The notes: generated by a model from the sequence alone, not told the origin. Shown: positions 1-10,559, counted from the first letter of the stretch. The stretch: DNA of 64,000 nt from Acetobacteraceae bacterium (GCA_027487385.1 JAIYDS010000205.1:1-64000); one strand, 5' to 3'. Numbers and translations: made by a program.

Positions 1-1065
1 CGCGCCGCCGTCGCCAGCGCCGAGCAGATGGCGGACACGCTGCTCAAGGGCGTCATCGTCAACCTCTCCTGCGGGCAGCCGGAGAGCCGGACGCACAATA
101 TCCTCTGGCAGGTGGGCGGGCGCGCCGCGACCATGGCCGATCTCGGCGCCATCATGACCGAGGGCGTCCGCCGCACCCAGGCCGAGGGCCGCGAGGCGGT
201 GCACAGCTTCCCGCTCGGCTTCACCGTGGATGCGACGGGCGGCGTGGATGACCCGCGCGGCATGGTCTGCGACACGCTGGGCGCGCGCCTGCATGTGCTG
301 GATGCCGCGAGCCACGCGCTGTTCAACCTCGGCCAATGCCTGCAGCGTTGCGAGCTGGAGGTGGAGGAACTTGTTTCCTCGCCCTTCGCCGCCGGCCTCG
401 CGACCCTTGTGGATGATGAGCGTGAATTGGGCGCGGTCTGCGTGGATATGGGCGGCGGCACCACCAGCATCGCGGCCTTCGCCGAGGGCCGGCTGATGCA
501 CACGGCGCAGCTGCCCGTGGGCGGCTGGCAGGTCACGAATGACCTGGCGCGCGTGCTCTCGACGCCGATCACCCATGCGGAACGGCTGAAGACCATGCAT
601 GGCAGCGTGCTGGAAGCGGCCGAGGACCGGGGCGAGATGCTGCCGGTGCCGATGGTGGGCGAGGAAGATGACCAGATCGCGCGGGTGCCGCGCGAGATGA
701 TCGTCAAGATCATCCGGCCGCGGCTGGAGGAAAGCTTCGAATTGCTGCGCGACCGGCTGGAAGCCAGCGGCCTGCCCGGCGAATTCCGCCGCCGCCTGGT
801 GCTGACGGGCGGCGCCAGCCAGCTGATCGGCGTGCGCGAATTGGCGGGACGGGTGCTGGGGCGCGATGTCACCGTGCGGCTGGGCCGCCCACGCCTGGTG
901 CGCGGCCTGCCGGAAACCGCCTCCGGCCCTGGATTCTCGGGCGCGATCGGGCTGCTGGCATGGGCCGCGGGCGAGGGCAAGCCTTTGCTCGACGTGGCGC
1001 CTGCGGTAGCACCGTCTCGCGGTTTGCTGCGCCGGGGCCTGACCTGGCTGCGCGAGCGTTTGTGA
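1..1065 (+). CDS. ftsA: Cell division protein FtsA, 5'-truncated by window edge
   Basis: Frame open from base 1 (RAAVASAEQMADTLLKGVIVNLSCGQPESRT...); actin-like ATPase motifs (VDMGGGTTSIAAF, LTGGASQLIGV); immediately upstream of ftsZ. Confidence 0.95.
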   Translation, partial: RAAVASAEQMADTLLKGVIVNLSCGQPESRTHNILWQVGGRAATMADLGAIMTEGVRRTQAEGREAVHSFPLGFTVDATGGVDDPRGMVCDTLGARLHVLDAASHALFNLGQCLQRCELEVEELVSSPFAAGLATLVDDERELGAVCVDMGGGTTSIAAFAEGRLMHTAQLPVGGWQVTNDLARVLSTPITHAERLKTMHGSVLEAAEDRGEMLPVPMVGEEDDQIARVPREMIVKIIRPRLEESFELLRDRLEASGLPGEFRRRLVLTGGASQLIGVRELAGRVLGRDVTVRLGRPRLVRGLPETASGPGFSGAIGLLAWAAGEGKPLLDVAPAVAPSRGLLRRGLTWLRERL

Positions 1066-1169
1066 CCGTATTGCAAGAGGCGCCCTGTGGATAACGGGGA
1101 CAGTCTGCGATGATGTGCAGACTCGAATCGCGGCGAGTGGTTTAAGCTACGTTAAGGAGAACCTGTCCC

Positions 1170-2708
1170 ATGACCCTGAACCTGACGTTGCCGGTGACCC
1201 AGCACACGGATTTCTCACCGCGCATCGCCGTCATCGGCGTGGGCGGGGGCGGCACCAATGCCGTCAACAACATGATCCATCTGGGTCTCGATGGCGTCGA
1301 GTTCATCGTGGCCAACACCGATGCCCAGGCGCTGGTGAACAGCCGCGCCGAGCGCCGCGTTCAGCTGGGGCCGCATCTGACGCAGGGCCTGGGCGCCGGC
1401 GCCAAGCCCGAGATCGGCCGCGCCGCCGCCGAGGAAGCGACGGATGAGCTGGCCCGCCACCTGGAAGGCTGCCACATGGTCTTTGTCACCGCCGGCATGG
1501 GCGGCGGCACGGGCACGGGTGCGGCGCCCGTCATCGCGCGCATGGCGCGTGAGCGCGGCATCCTGACCGTCGGCGTGGTCACCAAGCCGTTTGACTTCGA
1601 AGGGCCGAAGCGCCGGAAGTCGGCCGATGCCGGCCTGGAGGAACTCCAGCAATTCGTGGATACGCTGATCGTCATCCCGAACCAGAACCTGTTTAAGCTG
1701 GCGAATGACCGCACCACCTTCGCCGAAGCCTTCAAGATGGCCGACAACGTCCTCTACATGGGCGTGCGCGGCGTCACCGACCTGATGGTCAACCCGGGCC
1801 TGGTGAACCTCGATTTCGCCGACATCCGCACCGTCATGGCCGAGATGGGCAAGGCGATGATGGGCACGGGCGAGGCCGAGGGCGAGGGCCGCGCCAGCCA
1901 GGCCGCCGATGCCGCCATCAACAACCCGCTGCTGGAGGACACCTCCATGCGCGGCGCCAAGGGGGTGCTGATCAACATCACCGGCGGCCTCGACATGACG
2001 CTGTTCGAGGTGGATGAGGCGATGGCCCGCATCCGCCGCGAGGTGGATGAGGATGTGAACATCATCTTCGGCTCGGCCATTGATGACACGATGAATGGCC
2101 GCATCCGCGTTTCGGTCGTCGCCACCGGCATTGACGCGGCCTCGATGGGTGCGTCGATGAGCCCCGCGGGCCCGCGCCTGGCCGTGGTGAACCAGCCCGC
2201 CCCGGCGCCCGCGCCTGCCGCCCGCGCGCCCTCCGGCCCGCTCGGCGCGCCCGTCGTCCCCGCCCCGCGCCGGCCGGTGCAGGTGGGTGGTGGCGCCGGC
2301 CTGCTCCGGCAGCCCGCCGCGGCTGCCGGGCCCGCCACCGCGCTGGCCGCCGCGCCGCCGGTCGCGCAGGCCCAGGCCTATGTCGAAGAGATGCCGCAGC
2401 CCGTGGTGGTGCAGCCCGCCGCCCAGCCGGCCGCGCCGCCGCCCGTGGCCTATCAGCCGCCTTTGCCGCAACCCGCCCTGCCCGAGGCCGCGCCCGCCGG
2501 CCAGGGCGCCGGCTGGCGCGGCCTGTTCCGCAACGCGACCGGGCTGATGCGCCGCAATGTCGAGGAAGCGCCGACGGCCCCGCCGCAGCGCGCCGAGCCG
2601 GTGGCCAGCCAGCAGCCCCGCCCGCCGCAGCCCATGCGCCCCGCGCAGCAGCAGCCGGATGAGATGGGCCTGGATATCCCGACCTTCCTGCGCCGGCAGA
2701 GCAACTGA
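1170..2708 (+). CDS. ftsZ: Cell division protein FtsZ
   Basis: [34 protein letters not shown] tubulin signature; Pro/Ala-rich linker and C-terminal peptide [11 protein letters not shown]. Confidence 0.98.
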   Translation: MTLNLTLPVTQHTDFSPRIAVIGVGGGGTNAVNNMIHLGLDGVEFIVANTDAQALVNSRAERRVQLGPHLTQGLGAGAKPEIGRAAAEEATDELARHLEGCHMVFVTAGMGGGTGTGAAPVIARMARERGILTVGVVTKPFDFEGPKRRKSADAGLEELQQFVDTLIVIPNQNLFKLANDRTTFAEAFKMADNVLYMGVRGVTDLMVNPGLVNLDFADIRTVMAEMGKAMMGTGEAEGEGRASQAADAAINNPLLEDTSMRGAKGVLINITGGLDMTLFEVDEAMARIRREVDEDVNIIFGSAIDDTMNGRIRVSVVATGIDAASMGASMSPAGPRLAVVNQPAPAPAPAARAPSGPLGAPVVPAPRRPVQVGGGAGLLRQPAAAAGPATALAAAPPVAQAQAYVEEMPQPVVVQPAAQPAAPPPVAYQPPLPQPALPEAAPAGQGAGWRGLFRNATGLMRRNVEEAPTAPPQRAEPVASQQPRPPQPMRPAQQQPDEMGLDIPTFLRRQSN

Positions 2709-4411
2709 GGCCGAGGGGGGGCTTGAGGGGCTCTGCCCCTCTGTTTTTCTTTAACCGTCATTGCTTCGGCGGCGCTTGCGATGCCCGTGGCTGCGCTGAG
2801 CGGCAGGTTTGGTTGAGCCGCGGCCAGCATCTGGGCCAGATGGCCTTCGACGGTGATCTTGGGTGGCGTTCCTTTTGGGGTGGGGTGAACCGTGATCCGG
2901 CGGATCAGCTCGCGAGTGGTTGCAAGAGCATGCGGATTGTCGCCCGCAGCCAGGCATTCGCGCAGCCGGGCGAGGGTCTGTCGGTAGGCTACGCCGAGGT
3001 TCGGCATGATACGGACGGGCGATGGCCTGGCTTGAGCGATCGCCATACGCAGCCTTTCCGTCTCCGCTTCTGCAGCAGCCAGTTTGGCAGAGAGGCCGGC
3101 GCTGCGGAGCCCGTCGGCGATGGCGTCCAGCAGGTTCTCCAGCTTTCGCTCCGCCGCATCCAACTGCTTTTGGAGATGGGCGCTCACCTGCCCTTGCTCG
3201 GCAGCCAGCCGGTTCCACTCGGCGGCATAGGTCTCGGCAAACGCCTCCAGCAAGACGGGGTCCATCATGTTCTCGGCGAGCACCGTCAGAACGCGTTCTT
3301 CCAGGAAGTCCCGAGGCACCGCCCGGCGATGATCGCAGGTCCCCCGCGGGACGTTATTGCAGGAGTAGCGACTTCCGGCGTTTGCCGCGAAATTTCCACC
3401 ACAGGCGCCACAGAAGATCTTGCCGGACAGCAGGTGACCCGGTCGACGCCTTTCCCAAAAGCGGGTGACACCGGTCTGAGCGTCCTTGGGTGCGGCAGCC
3501 TCGGCCAGGCGCTGTTGCACCCGATCCCAAAGCTCGTTTTCGATCAAACGAAGCCCAGGCGCCTGGCCCGTGACGCGCTGTTCAGTGGGGTTCAGTCTGC
3601 GGTGATGCTGACCGGTCTGCGGGTCGATGACGCGGTGACGGCGGTTCCAGCAGATTTCGCCGAGATAGGCGCGGTTGCGCAGAATGCCATCGGCGTGGCT
3701 GGGCCGTCCTCGCAAGGTCATCGCATTCCAGCCGGCGCCTCGAGGGGACGCAACCCCTTCGGCGTTCAGGCGGCGCGCGATCACCCCGGGCGTGACACCT
3801 GCGGCGTACTCCTCAAAGATCCGCCGCACGACCGAGGCCTGCTCTGGAACAATTTCCCGCAAGCCCCGGTCGATCTCCCCATCGGCGCGAAGGACGCTGG
3901 TGACACGGCGATAGCCATAAGGCGTCGGCCCGGTGGCTCGCCCGGCCCGGACGCGGCCTTCCAACCCACGGCGAGTCTTTGCCGCAAGATCCTCCAGATA
4001 GAGCGCATTCATCGTGCCTTTGAGACCGACATGGAGCAGGCTGACCTCGCCCTCACTGAGGGTCACGAGCCGCACGCGCTGGTATGTGGCGATTTTATAG
4101 AAGGCCGCGACATGCTCCTGGTCACGAGAGAAACGGTCCAATGCCTCGGCCAGGACCACATCGACCTCGCCACCCCGCATCGCAGCCAGGAGGGCTTGAT
4201 AGCCCTGCCGCAGCATGGTGCTGCCGGAGATCGCCGCGTCCTGGAAGGTCAGAACAATCTGCCAGCCGTTCTGCTCGGCCTGGGCACGGCAAATGCGAAG
4301 TTGGTCCTCGATGGAGTGTTCAGACTGCCGATCGCTGGAGTAGCGCGCGTAGAGTGCCACTCGGGGAGGCTTCCCTCCGCTGGGCGCCGGCATCGCCGAT
4401 GGCTTCATCAT
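2453..4411 (-). CDS. Large serine recombinase (resolvase N-terminal domain, recombinase domain, zinc ribbon); 3' end reads antisense into ftsZ
   Basis: [47 protein letters not shown], zinc ribbon [20 protein letters not shown]; start overlaps stop of upstream recombinase gene. Confidence 0.9.
   Translation of the reverse strand: MMKPSAMPAPSGGKPPRVALYARYSSDRQSEHSIEDQLRICRAQAEQNGWQIVLTFQDAAISGSTMLRQGYQALLAAMRGGEVDVVLAEALDRFSRDQEHVAAFYKIATYQRVRLVTLSEGEVSLLHVGLKGTMNALYLEDLAAKTRRGLEGRVRAGRATGPTPYGYRRVTSVLRADGEIDRGLREIVPEQASVVRRIFEEYAAGVTPGVIARRLNAEGVASPRGAGWNAMTLRGRPSHADGILRNRAYLGEICWNRRHRVIDPQTGQHHRRLNPTEQRVTGQAPGLRLIENELWDRVQQRLAEAAAPKDAQTGVTRFWERRRPGHLLSGKIFCGACGGNFAANAGSRYSCNNVPRGTCDHRRAVPRDFLEERVLTVLAENMMDPVLLEAFAETYAAEWNRLAAEQGQVSAHLQKQLDAAERKLENLLDAIADGLRSAGLSAKLAAAEAETERLRMAIAQARPSPVRIMPNLGVAYRQTLARLRECLAAGDNPHALATTRELIRRITVHPTPKGTPPKITVEGHLAQMLAAAQPNLPLSAATGIASAAEAMTVKEKQRGRAPQAPPRPQLLCRRRKVGISRPISSGCCCAGRMGCGGRGCWLATGSARCGGAVGASSTLRRISPVALRNRPRQPAPWPAGAASGRAGCGKGG
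2725..2752 (+). terminator. Rho-independent terminator of ftsZ
   Basis: Perfect 7-bp stem GAGGGGC-TCT-GCCCCTC followed by TGTTTTTCTTT. Confidence 0.75.
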
Positions 4412-5583
4412 GGCGACCACTCCTTTTTGCGACCGGCACGGGGGTCTTGCCATTCGCCAGTCACGAGACGCTTGGCCGCTGCCTTTCGGTGGGCCTCGAG
4501 CAGCGCCTCGTAAAGCTGATGCGCTGCCTCAGCCTGGCTCACGATATAAAAACCGTTCGTCGTTGCGAAATAGGCATGATCCAGCAGAAACATTCCCATC
4601 AGAACCGCCTTTGGGTCGTCCTTTCCGAGGGTGGTCGCCAGGCAAATGCGGAAACTCTGGGGGTCCATGGCCCAACCAAAGCGTTGCTGCGTATGGCGAC
4701 CAATATGACCGCAGAAGTTGCTGATCGAGAGCGGATTGCCATGCTTGGATATCCATAGACGCCTTGGGGCCTCGGGACGATCGGCCGCGAGGCAGCGGGA
4801 CTGTTGCGCGAGAAGGCGCGGTCGATGAACCGTGAGGTAGCGTTCCAGGGCAGGCTGCAGAATGGCGGGAAAGCTCTTTTCAATCTCTCGCCCCCCCTTG
4901 GTCTCCTCCGCCGGAAAGACAAACCGCGACATATCCCCTGAGCGCAGCAGATGGCGTCCGATCTCGATGCCGTGGAAATTGCGCCGCCGAAAGGGCCTCA
5001 GAGCCAGGAGGGCGATGATGAGGCCGTCGCGATACCGGTCGGCCGCCTGGCGGGGATTGATCTCAACCATGGCCTCAGCCTCGGTCATGAGATCCAGCCC
5101 GAGGCGTGCCAATTCCCGCGAATCTTCAACGCGCTCCGCCTTGCTGCGCAGCGGCACGGCCATTTGCTGCAGGTTGGCCCGCGCGGCACGCATCCATTCC
5201 CAATCAATCGTTGGGAACATGGCATTCAACGCCATGATGAGCTTGGCCATCGTGCTGGCGACAGTAACCGGTGCACGGTCCTGCATCAGATAGTTGATGA
5301 AGGCCCGGACGCGCTCGCGGTCGACACGCTCCGCTGGCGCGTCGGCCTGATGCAGCCAGCCATTGAGCTTCAGGAAGCCCAGCCAAAGCCCATAATTCCC
5401 CATCACAGCGTCACGGGATGCAGGCCGCCATTTCGCGCCCTTGCCGCCAGCCTGGAGGATGGATCCGCCTCGGCAGGCCGCATCCCAGGCTGTCCGATCC
5501 GCAACCGGCCACTCCGAGAAGGGAATTCGGATGCGCTGCGGCGCGACGTCACTCTGGCGGGTGCGGCGCTTGCGGCGTTCCAT
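4408..5583 (-). CDS. Tyrosine recombinase/site-specific integrase with atypical catalytic motif
   Basis: Integrase-like architecture with C-terminal SFRICLATTLGKDDPKAVLMGMFLLDHAYFATTNGFYI; stop/start overlaps on both sides. Confidence 0.8.
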   Translation of the reverse strand: MERRKRRTRQSDVAPQRIRIPFSEWPVADRTAWDAACRGGSILQAGGKGAKWRPASRDAVMGNYGLWLGFLKLNGWLHQADAPAERVDRERVRAFINYLMQDRAPVTVASTMAKLIMALNAMFPTIDWEWMRAARANLQQMAVPLRSKAERVEDSRELARLGLDLMTEAEAMVEINPRQAADRYRDGLIIALLALRPFRRRNFHGIEIGRHLLRSGDMSRFVFPAEETKGGREIEKSFPAILQPALERYLTVHRPRLLAQQSRCLAADRPEAPRRLWISKHGNPLSISNFCGHIGRHTQQRFGWAMDPQSFRICLATTLGKDDPKAVLMGMFLLDHAYFATTNGFYIVSQAEAAHQLYEALLEAHRKAAAKRLVTGEWQDPRAGRKKEWSP

Positions 5584-7288
5584 TATCTCCTCCCCTTTCG
5601 AGAGCGGGTCTGGGGCGCGGTTCTGACCGTTGCTTTGCGTTTGGCGGCCTTTCCAGTCAGGTGTGCCTCGATCAATGCGTCGTAATGAGCCGTGGCTGCG
5701 ACACCTTGCCGGTCCACATAGGAGCCGAGCGTGGTTTCCAGGGTCTCATGCCCGAGATGTTCCTTCACGACGTAGATGGCGGTGGGGTCGTCATCGAGGA
5801 TCAGCTTGGCCGAGAGGTGACGAAAAAAGTGAGTGGTGGCGTCGATGCCCACGCGATCGCGGATCTCGGTCTTGATGTTGTGGCTCAAGGCTCCGAGGGT
5901 CTTGGACCGCCCCGGTTTACTGCCCGGGAATATGAAATCCGAGGGGAAGTCGCTCAGCAGTGGTCTGTGCAGCTGGAGGTAGGCTTTCAGCATTGTCGCC
6001 AGGCGCGGCGAGAGCTCGGTTTCGATTGGAACCCTGTTCTTGACCTCAGTCTCGTGGATCGCAATGACCACCCGTCCGTCCGGCCGCAGCAGCACATGTT
6101 TGCCAAGGGTCAGGCCGCCGAGATTTTTGATCCGCCAGCACTTGGTCAAGCTGAGCGCAATCGCGAGAGCCGTCTGATACTTCAGGGCCAGAGGGGGGGT
6201 ACTGGTGCCTGTCCGCTTGACGTCCCTCTCCACCTCGGCCGCCATCGCCCAGGGCAAATTGATCATCGCGTCAGTCCGCCCCGCGTCATCCATGGCTCGC
6301 AACCGGGTTTTGTTGCGGTCCGTGATCCCGCGCTTGGGCATCTGCAGTTTTTTGGCAATATCCTGCAGCCGCGCGAGATCAGGGCCTGACATTTTGAGGT
6401 GATGCTTGGCGATCGCGACTGCCAGGCTGGCGATTCTGGCGTTGACGTAGCTTCGTTCACCACCAGCCCGTTCAAGGTGATAGGTGCAGGCTTTGTGGAT
6501 CAGCTCGGGCGTGATGACGGCCTGCAGATCGACGAGGCGAGCGGGATCCTCTCCACTGTTCACCAAGGCGCCCAGCATCAGACGCAGATGAACCCGGTTG
6601 CTTTCGACGGTGGCGGGGCTGAGCGCCCGGCGACGAGGCAGCCGGGCAAAGATGTCAGATTGGGTGCCCCCGGCCAGCCAGCGTTCCACGTCGGTCAGCA
6701 GGCTCGGCGGATACGTGCTCCGGGCGGGGTGTAGTACAGGCTGTTGTCAGGCACGGTCAGCTGGGTGGCAGGCCAGCCTGGCACGCTGGATACGGCGTTG
6801 TTCCAGGCGAGGACGGTCTCGCGGAAGTTGGTTTCTGGATCGGCGATCAGACTGCGATGAATGAGGTCGTCGCGGTGTCTTGCCATGAACTCGTCGTTGA
6901 CCTGGCACGGTTCGATGTCGAGGCGGGTGCAGCAGCGTGCAAACCGGCCCAGCACCGCGGCAGGCCCCTTTCCGACAAGGCGAACCAACAGGGCACGCCA
7001 CGCCTCGGAAGGCGGAGCATCAATCCTGTTTGGGATGTTGATGACGCCGAGATGCAGCAATGCGAGACCGGCGTGCGAGCGCACATTGCTCCAGCGCCCC
7101 CTTGAGATCCCCACCATGGCGCCGGTCTTGTGGCGGATCAGATCCCTGATGACGGGAGGGCTGGCGGGGATGCCTTCCAGCATTTTGCCGGCGGCTTTCG
7201 CCAGAGTGTTGAGGGAGGAGACCATCTCCCGGCGCAGAGCGAGGGGCAGGGAAAGATCGTCACGGATGCGCTGGCTGACCTCCGCCAT
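5583..7288 (-). pseudogene. Tyrosine recombinase/integrase split into two frames by an apparent 1-nt deletion near 6721
   Basis: ORF 6695-7288 (ends ...DNSLYYTPPGARIRRAC*) continues in another frame at 5583-6689 (...STYPPSLLTDVERWLAGG...); adding one T on the coding strand gives YTPPWSTYPPSLLTDVERW. The 3' part keeps HFFRH...LGHETLETTLGSYVD. Confidence 0.75.
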
Positions 7289-7487
7289 GGTTGTGGGCAG
7301 GCCGCTCGAGCAAGGTCAATCTACCTTCTCCTTTGTGGTCACGCGTGGTCTCCTGTGTACGTGTGTGATCTATGCTGGACAATCGTGACTGCATACCACC
7401 GATGTTCATCGGATTTAGTTGAGGCGTGTAGTCACGGCAGGTAGATTTCTTGTGGACATACATGGACTCCAGTGTCCCTCTGCTCCC

Positions 7488-7733
7488 TCAGCGGCGTCGG
7501 GCGGCGAGGAAGATCTGGAGGTCGGTTTCCGAGATGCGGAGCGCGCGGCCGATGCGGTGAACCGGGAGATCGCCATCGGCGATGCGGCGGCGAACCGTCT
7601 TCGTTGACGTGTTGAGGCGGCAAGCGACCTCCTCCACGGTCAGCAGCGGCACGGTGGTGCGGGTTTCCGGCTTGGGGCGGGTAGTGATCACGAGATGTTC
7701 TCCGGCGGGGTGGCGAGACCGGCCTGCTCCCAA
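7488..7733 (-). CDS. Excisionase-type helix-turn-helix DNA-binding protein
   Basis: VPLLTVEEVACRLNTSTKTVRRRIADGDLPVHRIGRALRISETDLQIFLAARR, typical MerR/excisionase-like HTH. Confidence 0.8.
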   Translation of the reverse strand: MGAGRSRHPAGEHLVITTRPKPETRTTVPLLTVEEVACRLNTSTKTVRRRIADGDLPVHRIGRALRISETDLQIFLAARRR

Positions 7734-7897
7734 GCCTTACCTGCCGCCTGCCGCGCCAGGGCGCGGACCAGGTCCAGCAGGAGGAGGGACCGCTGCTCAT
7801 CGGCCAGCCCCACCTGCACGGAGGCGTGGGTGTTCCCGGCCATGTCGAGCGACTGGTCGGAGGAGGCTGTGATGGGCAAAGGTTTGGGGGCGGCCAT
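7688..7897 (-). CDS. Small hypothetical protein overlapping the excisionase-like gene
   Basis: 69-aa ORF directly upstream of and overlapping 7488-7733, same strand. Confidence 0.45.
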   Translation of the reverse strand: MAAPKPLPITASSDQSLDMAGNTHASVQVGLADEQRSLLLLDLVRALARQAAGKAWEQAGLATPPENIS

Positions 7898-8130
7898 CGC
7901 GTCAGAAAGCCGTCACGACGGCCAGCACGCATGAGCGGCAAGGCCGGTGGGAAGCTGAGGAGCACTCCGATTAGGCCGAGTGAACTTCCCAAGCGACTGA
8001 AATTAAATTGGAAAATCGGCAGACAAGAAAATTCGAATCCTGACGCCTAAAACACTTGCTTATCCAGCGAATCGGATGACCACCCCGAGGGACTGTATGG
8101 GTGAGTGATTGTCCTGGTGCTGGCCTTATT

Positions 8131-8208
8131 CGTCAGCGCTGACGTTTATGCGGCCTGCGAGGCTCGACGATCGTCAGAGAGTCGGGCGAATTATCGTCAG
8201 CGCTGACG
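8131..8208. promoter_or_regulatory. Two identical 14-bp palindromes CGTCAGCGCTGACG
   Basis: Perfect palindromes at 8131-8144 and 8195-8208, plus a CGTCAG half-site at 8172-8177. Confidence 0.6.
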
Positions 8209-8548
8209 CAAAATAGACGAGCGCGGCGAGCGCATCCGCGGCGGCCGCGCGGGCCGATCGGCCCTCCTCGGGCGGGGCCCAACACCACGGCGTGAGCTCG
8301 CGGATGCGGTTGTTGCGCCAGAGACGCTCGGCGTTATCGGAGAGGCGGCCTACGAAGTTGGTCTGCAGTCGCGGCAATCAGACCGGCCATGGCGCCAGAC
8401 AGAGCAGGACGCGGCGTCAGTTCAGCCTGGGCCTGAGCTTCCCAGAGGCCGTCAGGTTTCACTTGGTCAAGTTACCGTGCGCAGTTCCGGGGGGAGGAAG
8501 AAAAGCCGACCGGCGCCACAGCAGCCAGGCGACTCTCACACTTGAATG

Positions 8549-8833
8549 TTACGGGTACAGAAGCGAGCCCTGCTTCGGGGTGGGGGCAACAGCAGGCTCG
8601 GGCTTCCCTGCCCCCCGTGCCCTGCTGCCCGCGCTGCGGCTACCCCGGCGGGCCAGCGCCGTCAGTGCCTCCCGCAGGACATCATTTGTCGACAGTTTTG
8701 TCCGTGCACGGGCATCCAGGATAGCGGAGTGGACAGCGCGGGTTATCCGAATTGTAATCAGTTTGCGCCTTTCCACATATCGAGCTTGCCGCTCGGCACC
8801 AGACAGCGCCTCAGATTTGCGGTGGCGATCCAT
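8549..8833 (-). CDS. Small ribbon-helix-helix-like protein
   Basis: LITIRITRAVHSAILDARARTKLSTNDVLREALTALARR resembles an RHH/CopG-like module. Confidence 0.45.
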   Translation of the reverse strand: MDRHRKSEALSGAERQARYVERRKLITIRITRAVHSAILDARARTKLSTNDVLREALTALARRGSRSAGSRARGAGKPEPAVAPTPKQGSLLYP

Positions 8834-9075
8834 TCATCACTCCGCGCGAAAAGGTCAGCGCGGATAAAATGCGTCTATGCGACGCGGCTCATCAACAAAT
8901 TCTAGGCAGGCGCGAGCCGCGCAGGGTCAACAGGTCTGCACATCCGGACATCCCTGGCGTCGCTGGGTTGACCTTAATTCGCGTTGTGCCTCCGGAAATG
9001 GAGTGCCCGGCGGATTACAAATGTACTTGCCCCGGCTTCGTGGACACCCCGAGGCTTGAGACGGAGGTGTTTGAG

Positions 9076-9710
9076 ATGCCACAATTCGGAGTGCCCTACC
9101 GACAGGAGTTCCGGCGGCAGATGCTTGAGTTGGTCCGATCTGGGCGAACGCCGTGGGACCTATCTCGTGAGTTTGAACCGACGGCGCAGTCGATCTGGAA
9201 CTGGGTTTGCCAGGCGGAGCGCTATGGCAGCACGCACAAGGACGTCGGCGTCACCAGCGCCGGGCGCAAGGAGCGACGAAGCTCCGACTTGAGAATCACC
9301 GCCTGCGCCAGGAGCGCGACATCGTGGCATAGGCGGCGGCCGTCGGACGCATACGTCCGACCGCGCGGGAGAAGGCCCCGGTCGGATCTTCGAAGCCATG
9401 AGCGCGCTAGCCAAGCCGAATTCCCCATCGCCCCCATGCCCCGCGTGCTGGGCGTCTCGGTGCCCGGCGGCCACGCTTGCCGCAGCCGCCCAGCTTCGAT
9501 CCATGCCACGAGCGATGCAGTACTGCGGCATCGGATCCGCAAGATCCACGCCGCGTCGTAAGGCCCCTATGGCGCGCCGCGGGTGCAGGCCGAGGGCACG
9601 GCTGTCGCCCGAAAGCGCGTGGCGCGGCTGATGCGTGTGCCGGGGGTGTGCGGCGCCTCACGGCGCCGCTTTCCAACAACGACGGAGCGAGAGCCGAGCC
9701 ACTTCGGCAA
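9076..9710 (+). pseudogene. Decayed IS3-family insertion sequence (OrfA plus 5' part of OrfB)
   Basis: MPQFGVPYRQEFRRQMLELVRSGRTPWDLSREFEPTAQSIWNWV (OrfA HTH); shifted frame TKLRLENHRLRQERDIVA*AAA; OrfB-like GPYGAPRVQAEGTAVARKRVARLMRVPGVCGASRRRFPTTT; multiple frameshifts and stops. Confidence 0.8.
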
Positions 9711-9808
9711 AGCCCTGGCAGGGCAGCGCCAGGATACAAAATCAGCACCAGGATCCAAGCGAGATCCGTGACGCCGTCACCGATCGCCGGATCGTCGGTC
9801 TGCAAAAT

Positions 9809-9850
9809 GGGGGTGCCGAGCCCGCCAATGGGCTGATGCCCAGCACCCCC
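9809..9850 (-). terminator. Stem-loop terminator downstream of the PEP-CTERM gene
   Basis: 8-bp outer stem GGGGGTGC/GCACCCCC with inner AGCCC/GGGCT, followed on the minus strand by ATTTT. Confidence 0.6.
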
Positions 9851-9857
9851 ATTCACG

Positions 9858-10559
9858 TCACACGTTGCGGCGGCGGCGCAGCAGGCCCAGGCCCAGCAGG
9901 CCAGCGCCGAACAGCGCGAGCGAGGCGGGCTCCGGCACGGCCACGATTTGCGAGCTGGCATTCACAGCGGCACCGGCCGCGCTGAAGATCGCGTTGATCA
10001 CGATGGTCTCGGAAAACAGCGTGTTCGGCAGCGAAAGGCTCTCGTAGATCACCGGCGAGGCGTTGGAGCCCGGCGTGGTGAAGGTGGCCCCGGCCAACTG
10101 CGTCGTACGGTTGAACGCACGGTTCAGCGCATCGGCATAGTTGTTGATGCTGACGCTGGTCACGCCCAATCCGTTCACCAGCAGGTTCGCGGTGAGCGTG
10201 CTGGCCAGGCTGGCGAAGACCCCGCCCGCGCTCAGGCTCGGCACATCGGTCTGCGTCACTTCGACGCGCAGCCTGTGCGAGCCCGTGCCATAGCCAGCGA
10301 GCGCGGAGATGGTGGTGCTCTGCGCGACCAGGTTCGGCGCATCCACCACCGGGATGCCGACGGCAAAGGCGGTCACCACCGAGAAGCGGCTCGTCGCGCC
10401 ATTGACGACGAGGCTGCCGGTGCCGGAAGTAGCGGACAGGGCGCCCTGCAACACATTGTCCTGATAGACCCGGAAGCTGAGGGTCGGGGCCGCGATGGCG
10501 GCGGTGGAAACAGCGGCGACGCCGAAGATGGCGACGGCGGCGGCCAGATACGTCTTCAT
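9858..10559 (-). CDS. PEP-CTERM sorting-domain secreted protein
   Basis: Signal peptide MKTYLAAAVAIFGVAAVSTAAIAA; C-terminal VPEPASLALFGAGLLGLGLLRRRRNV. Confidence 0.93.
   Translation of the reverse strand: MKTYLAAAVAIFGVAAVSTAAIAAPTLSFRVYQDNVLQGALSATSGTGSLVVNGATSRFSVVTAFAVGIPVVDAPNLVAQSTTISALAGYGTGSHRLRVEVTQTDVPSLSAGGVFASLASTLTANLLVNGLGVTSVSINNYADALNRAFNRTTQLAGATFTTPGSNASPVIYESLSLPNTLFSETIVINAIFSAAGAAVNASSQIVAVPEPASLALFGAGLLGLGLLRRRRNV

Noticed and set aside
1215-2471. 418-aa minus-strand ORF opposite ftsZ
   Set aside because: Shadow frame of a conserved gene in very GC-rich DNA; low-complexity His/Arg/Gly composition and no recognisable domain
2723-4513. 596-aa plus-strand ORF opposite the serine recombinase
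   Set aside because: Antisense to a convincing recombinase gene; no domain recognised
8030-8060. TTCGAATCC-like tRNA T-loop sequence
   Set aside because: No matching T-stem, acceptor stem or anticodon arm around it; chance match or at best an att remnant
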